Assembly: GCA_014904985.1 (NCBI GenBank)
Contig: MU128925.1
Coordinates: forward strand, 218,040 to 282,039
DNA: 64,000 bases
Origin: Hydnum rufescens UP504
Lineage: Eukaryota > Basidiomycota > Agaricomycetes > Cantharellales > Hydnaceae
Reading direction: 5' to 3'
Below are positions 35,584 to 45,826 of this stretch, piece by piece. A program made the position numbers and the translations under genes. Numbering within the stretch: position 1 is the stretch's first letter; the number at the start of each line of letters is the position of its first letter. Under the pieces are notes generated by a model. It was not told the origin of the DNA. It saw nothing but the letters and a program-made list of their open reading frames with translations, and did not search any database.

Positions 35584-38500
35584 TTAACCGCGTCTCCGTG
35601 TGTTACGGGTGGAGGTAGCAGGCTTTGATGGAGGCGATACCTTACGCTGCCTCGTCGCCCGCGTGGCATGGGCTGGGCCCTCGATGGGAGAAGTCTGCTC
35701 GGCAGCAGCAGCAGCCGCTGCCGTAGAAGTCCGGGATCGACGCCCAGTCGCAGGAGCAGGAGGATCGGGATTGCTTGATGGACCGTCAAATACACCATCA
35801 ACGATTGTCGCCTTCCGCTTCGACCCCGTTGAAGAAACAAGAGTAGACGGAGACTGTACTGTAGAGGAACTGCTTGCAGACGAGTTCGGCGCTGCTTGTT
35901 GCGCAGGCTTGGGAGATGGGATTGCAGGGTTGAGTGAACTAGTCTGGCGTTGGGAGGCATTACCGGTTCCAGGTCGTTCGGTCTGCATCGGAGACATTCT
36001 GACATTGGCCCCAGGGGTATTAGGATGGGATATTTTGGGTGTTGCATGGGGGTTACGGGGTGAGCTGGTAGAGGTCGATGTTGCAATGACGGACTGAAAT
36101 GGATGGCGGTAATCCGAAACAGGTAATGGATCAGACGTTTCCGCTCTCCCGTTGGGGTTCGTGTTATTATTATTGCTATTCTCTCGACGGACGGCGGCAA
36201 GTTCAGGATGTTCCTCGTGTGCGATCTCAGCTGCCCGCCTTAACGCATCTGAGGGTAGGAAATGAAGTCAATTCTCGAAAGAAACACTACATTTTGCACA
36301 AACCTCTCGGCCCCAGCTTCTGGTCAATCGACATCTGGATCAGCTCGTCGAGTGGTGTGAAGGTCTCCGTGAACTTCGAATCCACCGCGGTGAGCTTACG
36401 ACCGGTATCTCGAGGTGGAAAATGAGATTGTTGGCTCACCTCGAGACTTCGCATGGTCGCCTCTGGGATTCCGAACGCGTTGACAGGATCGGCTGGTAAT
36501 TGTGCGTTATCGATCACGATCCATCGTGTCTCCGCACGAGGATCGCCAGGAGGATATGGCACGCCAGCTGATAGAGTCGGCGAGGGCATTGCTGTGGACC
36601 CATTTATACCATTGGGGAGGTGGGGTCTTCGGTTCATGGGCAGTCCTGGCTTTCGATCGCCAATGACTGCGTCAAGGTCGATGTGTTTTTCCAGTTTATT
36701 GCTAGAGAATACCATCCGCTGGAATTTAAGCGAATGGGCGGGCGCAGGGGAGGGGAGAGGGTTGATGGCGGGGACGACGTGTATAATCGCGTGGAGAGGA
36801 CCCCGTAGCGTAATCACATACCCCGTATCGAAGGTGAACATCCAGGAAGCCTCCTGGCAATCGACTTTGCCTTCCCCGGCCGCGATGACGTGTTCCGTGA
36901 CGCCGTCTAGAGTTAAGGTAATCGATTTCACCCCGGAGTTGTAGCTCGTAAAGAAAAATCGAGGGAAGTTATTTTCCGTGATGCCTGACAATAGATCATC
37001 AGTACTACACAGTGGAGAAATAGAAACGAAGCCTACTGAAGGGTTTAGCTTCGGTGTCTTTCCATAACGTCATTTGAATAGATCCCGCTACTTGAGAAAA
37101 GAACTCGCTTGCAACGCCTTTCCAGTAATCTAGGGTTTTCTTTGGGCCATACGTATTCAGCCTTTTCGGACACAGAAGATATCTGAAGGTCACTGAAATC
37201 TCACCATATAACCGCTTGATAAAGCATGGCTAAATTCCATCAATCGAAGAACTCCTTGCCCGGATCCCACCAAATTATTCGGGGTCATTCTTTAAGGTCA
37301 TTCAGGTCCTCCAGTGCTCATGAGGCAGATTGAAATGTATGCAAAACGAACCTCATCTGAACCTCACTTGGACGTGCATATAGCGGTGTCTGAGGACCAC
37401 TCACACCAAGCATTCCAGGGTGATGTTGTGCTATTGACATTCGCGATTGTGGAAGACCAGCCGACGCCGTGGACTGATTTTGTTCTGAGCCTGGTGGAGG
37501 CATATTACCAGCAGGCACCCGCCTCGGTCCAAAATGTCCTTGGGCAAGAGCCTGTACCGAAGGTATCATCCCAGATCCAGGTGACGAATGCGCATTGGCC
37601 CCAGATATTGGGGGGAAAGAAGTGTTATGCGGAGATTGTGACTGAGAGTGGATGGAGCCACCACTCGTGGTTGAACCGCTTAAAGTGTCCTCACTGAACA
37701 ATGGCGGACGATACGGGAAGATCCCCTGCTGCTCTGTCGGCGAAAGATGATGCCCTGGCGGTTGCTGGGCTTGAGCACTGGGTGGTTGTTGGGGCTGAAT
37801 CTGGGAGGATGGCGGATAAGGAAGAGAAGGTTGGAGGGAGGGCGTGCGAGCGAATCCCATGCTTGGTGCATCCGGGGCACCGATCTGTTGCACACTCTGC
37901 TGCTGCTGCAATGGATGCTGCTGCTGGGCTTGCTGCTGGAGTTGCTGGGCCCGCTCTCGCACAATTTGTTGCTGTCGCACCTGCATCTCATTTGGCTGAA
38001 AAGGCTGTCGCATGTCTCGCGGTGGGGCACCTTGTTGGAGAGGCTGTTGCAGCTGCTGGGATTGAGATTGTTGGTGTTGCTGCAACGATTGCGGTTGTTG
38101 CCCTATCTGATGGGGGTGAATATGAGGTTGAGATTGTTGGGCGTACATCTGAACCTGTAGGGAGTCTCGCGAGTCCGCCAATTGCGGCGGAAACATCGAA
38201 CCAGGAGTACTAGTTTGGCTTCGCGTGGGGTCTCCCTGAACTGGTCCAGACCCGGATCCCGACTGAGGTATCACGCCTGTACCCTGTGGAGGTGCGGGGG
38301 GATAGAAGGTTTGTGGGTTTGGATTGGGGGGGGGCTGCCCGCCTCTGTGTATTGGTGTGTTGGTCGCTGAAGAGATACGAGGGGTGGACGTAGGCACATT
38401 GGTAGGGGTGGAATATGGTTGCGAGTGAGGACTGCCCTGATGCGGGGATCCAGATGGGCCTCGAGAGAAGGAATTTGGGAGGATGGAAGATCCTTGGAAC

Positions 38501-39666
38501 GGCGTCTGCTGGGGTGGAGGCTGCATTGAGGGCGTCGACCCACCTTGCTGGGAGCCGTACATGGGAAGGCCTACAGTAGTTCGACCGGTTTGCCCAGGAG
38601 CCATATCCATCATTTGGGGCGTCATCTGGCGGGAGGAAGAAGGGCGTCCGAACGGGGACGTAACTACCATACCTTCCGAGGACTGGACCTGCTGCATACG
38701 AATCCCATTGCCCATAGGAGCGATGCTGTTTATCGGTCTGGAGAACACCATGCCACCACCGTTTGGAGCTTGCCCGACATCCATCTGCATCCCGGAACTA
38801 GCCATCATGCCGCCGTTTGAGGTGTTGGCAGCGACGGCGAGGGAGCCCGAGCCCGAGCCAACTGCGAGGCCGTTCCCGCTAAAGGGCGCAGTCGGTGGTC
38901 CTGCGCCAATTTGTTGCTGAGAGGGGATACGTCGAACACCGGGGACAGACTGCTGCTGGGCTGGGACGGCACGAGGGCCTTGCTGGGGCTGCTGGGGTGG
39001 ACCTGGTGGTGAGAAGCCATTTTGAGTTGGCGGAAATGGGGTACCATGAACGTCGGTGGGTTGGCTATTGAGACGGGCACGTTCTTGTTGTTGTTGCAAC
39101 ATGGCGAATTGGTCCTGCGGCGGAGCTCGAAAGCGCAATTGCTGCATTTGCTGGATGGCATTGGCTTGCTGGGTATGCTGCTGAGCAGCAAACTGCTCGC
39201 TAGGGAACGGTGAAGCGACGTGGGTTGCCCCATGCAGCATGAGATTGAACGGGGCCTGGCGAGTGCCGCTGTGGCCAGGAAAGACAATGGAATCTGGATG
39301 ATCTTCGGGACGCTCGGAACGGAGAGGCTGCTGGGGCCTGATGCCTTGTTGAGACTGGAGATGCTGTAGTTGCTGATACTACAAGAGCCGTGGGTCCGAG
39401 AAATAAATCTGCGATAATACTTGCATATTAGAGAAGCGCAGACGTACAGTGAGTTGAGCATTCATCTGGCCTGGATGAGATTGTTGAGGGAGTTTCTGTT
39501 GGGGAAGCATAAAGTGGGAAGCATGGTGCTGTGGCTGCTGCTGCTGCTGAGGGTGTGGTGGCGGTTGTTGCGGCTGTTGCTGTTGTGGGTGCAGATGGAG
39601 GTCAGATTGCTGTTGGTGGGGTACCAGCTGCTGGAACATGGAGTTTGGATGTGGCTGGAGTTCCAT
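35584..39666 (-). CDS. LIM-domain-binding (LDB1/SEUSS/PtaB-type) transcription cofactor, Gln-rich
   Basis: A nuclear adaptor that bridges DNA-bound transcription factors; in fungi members of this family control adhesion, filamentation and development. The start at 39666 gives MELQPHPNSMFQQLVPHQQQ, followed by a very long Gln/Pro/Ser-rich region (37.3-39.7 kb, with CAG/CAA runs). The conserved LIM-binding domain lies at 36.6-37.2 kb: LCPKRLNTYGPKKTLDYWKG, VASEFFSQVAGSIQMTLWKD, an intron, then GITENNFPRFFFTSYNSGVK and GKVDCQEASWMFTFDTGYVI. The C-terminus is Ala/Ser-rich with basic patches (KRKATIVDG, ATRATRQRKVSP) and ends TRNTRRRG at 35584. The low-complexity part accounts for the many plus-strand shadow frames. 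Confidence 0.85.
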
Positions 39667-40208
39667 AACGCGCCTGTACGGGGAGAGCGACGAGGCTGAA
39701 CAGATGTGTGGCGGCCGGTGCACTCGACATACAACAGACCTGGTATCGGCGGATTAGACGATCTCAGCGACGAAAAATCACAGAAAAAATCTCGGACAGC
39801 GATCACTCTCAAAGACAAGGATAGCGGCACTTGATGTAGATGTGAGGATTATCGCAGGTTGATCTACTCTGCTCGAGGTGGTAGCGGAATCGGATTCCCA
39901 GCTGACGCTCAATTTTTGGCTTTCGAGCCAAACAATAGATATCGAGATAAATAATGCCAAAAAAGTCCTTGGGCATTCTGACTGGCACATCTCCTACACA
40001 GAAGACAAGTATTTGGAGGATGCACACTGGAAATACTGGAAACTACGCAAAAAAAAACAGCAGTCTAGAGGGAAAAATGAGTAGATTAAGAGCGCAGTAC
40101 TACTTTGTGCGTTCCTTTAGTGCGTCAACATCACAGGCTGTCGCTAGGCACGAGGCACTGGGGGTGACGAATTATCACTGGGACAACACCCTCGATGGAA
40201 ACGTGGGG
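39667..40208. other. Intergenic
   Basis: 5' region of the LIM-binding gene and 3' region of the RNASEK-like gene. No gene seen. Confidence 0.4.
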
Positions 40209-40712
40209 TCAAAGCTGGATCTCTCCACGAGGAATTCGTCGATTCAACGTCAGCTGAAAAGCAGGACAACAGTTAGGTGCCATTAAGTGTATTCAAAGTT
40301 GATTAGATTAACAGAGACACTCACTTGACAGCCGCAGAATGCTATCAGAATAGCATAGATCATTGCGGCGGAATAGCACGTCTTCGCTACAGCATGACCA
40401 TCTTCAGGATTGTCGATACTGCCCATCAGAGCATCGAACTGCACGAAAGTACATCAGGCGGCGTACGAGGCGCATAATAGGTTGCAAACCCCATGATCAA
40501 AGCCATAGCCAAGCTCCATAAAGCCGGTAAGAGTAATATCTTGACTCAATGAATGACACGCAGACTCACAACTTGACATATAGATCAGTCGCGCACCTCA
40601 GAAGCCTCTAATAGGGAGACTCACAGGATAATATTAGGACACCGAAAATAGAAATGAAGGTGCACACAAACGCATTCGTAGAGCCGACAACCGGGCGCAG
40701 TCTGGGTGCCAT
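40209..40712 (-). CDS. Small multi-pass membrane protein, RNASEK (ribonuclease kappa)-like
   Basis: The start at 40712 gives MAPRLRPVVGSTNAFVCTFI, continuing SIFGVLILS (first membrane segment). Two introns with GTGAGTCT donors follow. An exon gives FDALMGSIDNPEDGHAVAKT and CYSAAMIYAILIAFCGCQ (second membrane segment), and the last exon LTLNRRIPRGEIQL ends at 40209. Two hydrophobic segments, a hydrophilic loop and a C-terminal CQxxLNRR match the RNASEK family, whose animal members associate with the V-ATPase. The small middle exon is not firmly placed. Divergent from IMP3 across 71 bp. Confidence 0.55.
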
Positions 40713-40783
40713 CTCTCGCTGCCGCCTGGGGGTTGTGACGGAAATTTCCGGCGTTGAAGAGACTCAACGCTGCCACCCAAACA

Positions 40784-41637
40784 ATGCGGGAACTCAAATT
40801 TCACGAGAAAAAGCTCCTGAAAAAGGTCGATTTCCTTAATGTGCGTATAATATACCTGTTGCGCTTGTCAAATGTTGATTTTTGGAGTGGCAGTGGAAGC
40901 AAGATGCGAACCTCAGAGAGATAAAAGTCATGCGACGGTATCATGTTCAGGACCGCGAAGATTATCACAAGTAAGACGAACCCTTTTACGCGGGTCCCCA
41001 TTAAGTCCTCGCATTCAGGTACAATAAACTGTGCGGGTCTCTTCGAGCCCTCGCACACCGTGTCTCTCTTCTCCCTGCACAAGACCCATACCGCTCGCGG
41101 ATGGAAGGCCAAATCCTCTCAAAGCTCTATGACATGGGCGTTTTGAATCTTCATTCCAAGCTCTCCGATGTTGAAAACAAGCTAACTGTAGCCGCGTTCT
41201 GTCGGAGGAGATTGGCTGTCGTTATGACGCATGCAAAAATGGCGGAAACCGTGAGTGCGGTAAGTCATTGTTTGGACTGCTTCGCAAAAGGCCTGGATGT
41301 TTTTATTATCCTTATCTTTCCTGCAGGCTGTGAAATTCATTGAGCAAGGTCACATCCGGGTAGGGCCTGATACCATTACAGATCCTGCTTTTCTCGTCAC
41401 AAGGTGTGGCGTCCTCATACCGGGTGGGGTGTTTCTTGTACAAATAACCATTCTAAAACAGGCATATGGAAGATTTTGTCACATGGGTGGACACCTCCAA
41501 ATTGAAACGTGCAGTAATGAAGTATAATGACGAGGTCAGCTGGCTTTATTTCTCTTTCCCCATATACCCCGTGTACTCATCTGGCGCTGGACCTCTTCGA
41601 TTCGTGTTTCTAGTTGGACGACTATGATTTATTGTAG
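40784..41637 (+). CDS. IMP3: U3 small nucleolar ribonucleoprotein Imp3
   Basis: A component of the SSU processome that stabilises U3 snoRNA pairing with pre-rRNA; related to ribosomal protein uS4. Six exons, all junctions in frame: [57 protein letters not shown] with [17 protein letters not shown], then the S4 RNA-binding domain [20 protein letters not shown] and [20 protein letters not shown], then [20 protein letters not shown], and the last exon LDDYDLL with stop 41635-41637. Full length (about 185 aa) and intact. Confidence 0.96.
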
Positions 41638-42283
41638 ATCCTTATACTACTGACCATCGATCACTGTTATTTCCCGCCATTCGACTCCCAGTTGTATCAT
41701 TATCTATTCGCCAGGTATGCGTAATAATCAGGGGTGCACCTGGAGAGTGTGTGAGTGAAGAAACGACTGAATACTGTGCCCTCTTCCTGGCGCTGTTCGG
41801 CTTTTTAGATCATGGCGTTCAGTCCAGGCAGTAGCCTGCTGCGGCGTGGTTGCCGGGTGTCCCATGCTTACTCGTGGGCATAAAGGCCGCCTCACCATGC
41901 TGACTGGTTGGGTCTGGACAATTTGCAGAAGTTAATTACTCTCTATGGCTAAAAGATCGTAGCTCACCACTCACAAACTTCGGGCTCGTCAACACAGAGT
42001 GTGGCTACGTTGTTCGCCAAGGCACATCTTTAGAATTATATTTAACATTGCAGCACTATTGTACGGTACTTTGTATTCAAAGGCAAGTGCTTGAAGCAGG
42101 ACAAAAGATGGAGTGCACCCGGCCAAAATAATAATTCCCGGTTAGCTGCACAAGAATACTAGTTACTTCTACACGGGCAATCCGGTTTATCGTTAATTTC
42201 ACGTAAAAAGGAAATCATTTTTTCAAACCCAATAAAAACTTATGACAGATGTTCAATTGCTGTTAAAATTGCACTTAAGATTC
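41638..42283. other. Intergenic, no gene seen
   Basis: AT-rich sequence leading to the transposon insertion point. Nothing recognised. Confidence 0.4.
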
Positions 42284-42291
42284 AGCATAGT

Positions 42292-43796
42292 TAGTGTTGC
42301 CGCGACTCCGCTTGGTTCGACTTCAGCTCAACTTCGGGCGACTCCGAGTGACTTCCGCTGACTTTGACTTATGTCCGAAGTCAAGTCAAATTTGTGGCTT
42401 GACTTTGACTCAAGCTGACTTGAGTCATTTGCGGTATAGACATATATACATATATACATAATGATATGCGAGCATCCTCAATCATCATTAATAAGTGCTG
42501 AGTCTAGTATATGTTCCAGCTCGGGTGTTTCTGCATGCAAAAGGCTGTGAAGAGTGTCGCCGGCCCTAGTATTCCCCTAATTATCCATCAATTCCTCAAG
42601 CTGAGTGTGGAGACCTTCAGTAAAATTCAGCCACTTCTTTTTAAGCATGAACTTAAGGGCTTCCATTAATTCCGGTTTTGATTTCGGCGCTTTGTTGCGG
42701 TTTCGGAGCTAGAAGAAAATATGCGCTGGCAAGGCACGGAGGATGCCTGAATTGGCAGATAATCCATAGCAAGTCGGAACCATGTGGGTAGGATATGCTC
42801 TTGCTCCTACAGGAGTAATAAGATACAGCCACAGGTGATCCACTGCATTACATACCTGCCAGAAATGCAGGTTTGTTGAGAGGAGTACGCTTTGCCGTTA
42901 TGTAAGCGGTAAATTCGTCGTCTACACTTGTTTCCGTTTCGTCTTCGTCATCATTGTTAACAAGACCGAGCTTGATGCGAGCAGTTTCGGAAAGGCTGGT
43001 TGAGGTTGCCAGACCCGAAAAAGGTATAGCAGTTGAGCATAGAGCTCTGTACATTTTGAGCTAATCTGGTGTGAGGAATACCAAAAAACCACGACAGTAG
43101 TGCCACTCACCTCATCTTTCACCTACCTGACTGCAATTTCTTGCTCTATAACAGACCAATTTTTATTGATGAAGCTAAATTTGATTGCCGGATTGACAAC
43201 TAGATGAATAGAGTGTGTCAGGCGTGATTTGGGGGCTGCTATGTGTATAGGTAGCACACCCATAGCAATTACATAGGTGGGACTCCTCCCAGAATAGGTG
43301 TCCTTGGTGGCATGGGTGTCCCTGGTGGTGTGGGGGCAGACTGTTTGGCAGACTCTTCTGTAGGAACTGTCACATTTGTGAGGGTGGCACCGGGTGCAAA
43401 TGAAATTGAACTAGCTATGATGGTGTGAGCAGCTGGGGGTCTATTGCTTCCACCCGTGGGTGCTTTTGGTCTTCAGACGAGGGCACTTCAAGTTCAGTGG
43501 CATGATGGAAGTATGATGATGATGAAGAGTGAGCCTCAGCGACGAATCGTATGGTCACATGACCTACCAGCCATTACCCCACTATATATTTTCTGTACAC
43601 AGATGGCTACCACTCGATTTTTATTTTAGCTATCTAGTCTACTGAATTTTGGCTTGAGCTGACTTCGAGTCAAGTCAAGTTGGTTGAAGTCGAAGCCAAG
43701 TCAAAAGATTTGTAAGCGATGACTTGGCTTGACTTGACTTCAAATGGCTTGACTCGTGACTCAAGTCGACTCCAAGCCCGAGTCACGGCAACACTA
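42292..43796 (-). mobile_element. Non-autonomous hAT DNA transposon (1505 bp)
   Basis: The terminal inverted repeats are TAGTGTTGCCG at 42292 and its exact inverse ending at 43796; similarity continues inward for about 12 more bases (GACTC..GCTTGG). The element is flanked by a perfect 8-bp direct repeat AGCATAGT (42284-42291 and 43797-43804), the target-site length of hAT elements. Subterminal regions (42310-42430 and 43650-43790) are packed with GACTTG/AAGTC words, as expected for transposase binding sites. The interior keeps only the C-terminal end of a transposase, so it is a deletion derivative. Confidence 0.92.
42577..43054 (-). pseudogene. hAT transposase C-terminal (dimerisation) fragment, broken
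   Basis: Inside the element on the minus strand: DDEFTAYITAKRTPLNKPAF, an intron-like gap, then FRLAMDYLPIQASSVP with QRIFSSSSETATKRRN, which is the hAT C-terminal dimerisation motif. After that the frame shifts by one base near 42680 and continues KPELMEALKFMLKKKWLNFT to a stop at 42577. The DDE catalytic region and BED zinc finger are missing. Confidence 0.85.
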
Positions 43797-43804
43797 AGCA
43801 TAGT

Positions 43805-45479
43805 CCATGCACTTTCAGAAGATTCCCGAGCCATTTCCTTGATACATTCAATAAATGTTTCCAGGAAATATCTCTCAAATGTTCAGGCCACCCCTCTCAG
43901 CTGTTCTAGTGGACTTAGAGATTTTTCTTGACGAGGCAAGGTCCGGCAACTGCCGATTCTGTATAGTTTCTTGGGATGCACCGAAGGTCACTCTGTCTTT
44001 TCTGCTGTGGTTTGAATCTCTGAGCACCTCAACCCTGGTTCTACTCCTGTGTTCCCAGTTGCAGTCCAAGGTACAAGGACTAGGGAACAAGGAAGTGGTG
44101 GTTGCTGGGCACTCACTTGCCTTTCAAATTTTGGGTGCGTGAAAACTTGTACTGTCACTACCACTCTCTGATTTTCTTCCTGTCTCACTTGGGCCTTATT
44201 CATCCAGCTTAGTGGTGAGAGTCCCATGTACAGTTTTGCCGGCAGTGAAACTTCCCATGCACCCACTAGTCATAACACCCGCCTTCCCTTCGCTCCGCCC
44301 TTGGGTTGAACCTAAGTACAATTTGTATAAAATTTCCGTACATTGTCCAATATATGTTGCTATTTCCACTATTTGTGGTCTAGACCAGTGCTCCATGGCC
44401 CCAATCTAAGCAGTATACGGAAATACAATGATACAGTGGAGTCATCATTGAACCTTCCTATGAGGTTGGAACCACATTTTCTTCCAAATATGGGAATGAG
44501 ACAATCCTAATCCTGGCCCAATAGTTAGCAAAATATGTCAGGCTAGCATTGGAAACGTGAACATTGGAAAAATGATTTCCTTTTTTCCTTACGGAGATGT
44601 CTTATAAATGTTCCCAGCAGATCTCAGCAAATAACATTCAAAAAATGTTCATATAAATTGTCCGTGTACGACAATGCACTCACACTCCAGGGACTAAATG
44701 GCTGAACTCCATACAGTATTCCTGCTCATACAAAGAACCTTCGTACTCTCATTTCACTGTGGATATTAATAACGTGAGACCTGCGTGGGTGGCCGCCTGA
44801 TGCGATACATGCAAGATTGTTGCTCTCATTGGAGTGAAGAGGGCCACTTGTTTCACACATTACCATTAGGGGCAATCGGCTGGCGCCGAATCAATTACAT
44901 AAGACGTATGACGGATTTGTGGGCAACTGTAAAGTAGGTATACTCTTATCTTAGGCCTTGGGAAATGCCAACTTATATCGTAACAAAGAAGGGAAGTCCC
45001 TGAATAAGTGACAAACAACATTGGGTCTATGCGACTTTATGTAAGCCCCAGCGTGATGTGTGACAATGGTGTGTGACCGGTCATCATTAAGCGCCGGCAG
45101 ATGGGGATCTGAGTGATCTCTGAGGTCCCCACTAAGCAGTGACCACCTATAAGGGCGCTTTAATCTGTGACCGGAGTTTAGGGTCGCAACAAGACAGTAA
45201 CAGTGGGTTCATCAGGAAATTCGCCTACCAGGTTTAGCCGTGGGAACCCATTCCCCAGTCCGCTCGATAGTCCGGCAACCAGACCGCCCGCTCCATAGCG
45301 GCTAAGATAAAGTTAGCCTGTTTCCGCCCTTTATTTAACCTACTCAACTACTATGGTTTACTGTTAGGTATATGATGCATACTTAGTCCGCTCGATCACG
45401 ACTGAGTTTACTGTTATTAGGCACAAGGTTCCCCTGCATCGACTGGCTATCCAAATCAAGTCAATCGATGGAGAGTGTC
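43805..45479. other. Intergenic; the distal part belongs to the duplicated NLR block
   Basis: 43805-44950 shows only meaningless short frames. From about 45120 the sequence resembles the inverse of 8900-9240 (shared ACTATCGAGCGGA), extending the NLR1/NLR2 duplication beyond the promoter. Confidence 0.5.
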
Positions 45480-45826
45480 GCTGAGCCGGAAACAGGTGAA
45501 GCGGCGGAAGCATGAGGACAGAGTTGTGAGGGAGCGATGTTGACCACATCTTAGCGCCTATACCGCGAGTGTGCGGATGGCTTTGGTCAGTGTGTTCAAG
45601 AACACTCATGAAGTCAAACTTGCTCAATGGAACTTAGCTTGACTACGGCGAAGCCAAGGCCATGACGACCATTCAGGGTGATGTGGGTCGATGCAAGTCG
45701 ATGCAAATCACCCTCTTATTAATCTCATCAAATCTACCTATCCCTCCAGACCCGGGGGGAATTTACCCTCATTTATCGTTTGCTCCACACGGACACATCT
45801 CTGTCTGCCTACATAACTCCATCCAG
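45480..45826 (+). promoter_or_regulatory. NLR2 upstream region, homologous to those of NLR1 and NLR3
   Basis: Shares GAGCGATGTTGACCACAT with the NLR3 upstream (52070-52090, one mismatch) and the GTCGATGCAAGTCGATGCAA phrase with NLR1. Likely promoter; no TATA box seen. Confidence 0.55.

Noticed and set aside
37701..38920. Plus-strand frames rich in Leu/Val opposite the LIM-binding gene
   Set aside because: Shadows of CAG/CAA-rich coding sequence on the minus strand.
42292..43796. A full hAT transposon with active transposase
   Set aside because: Catalytic and zinc-finger regions are absent and the remaining end is frameshifted.
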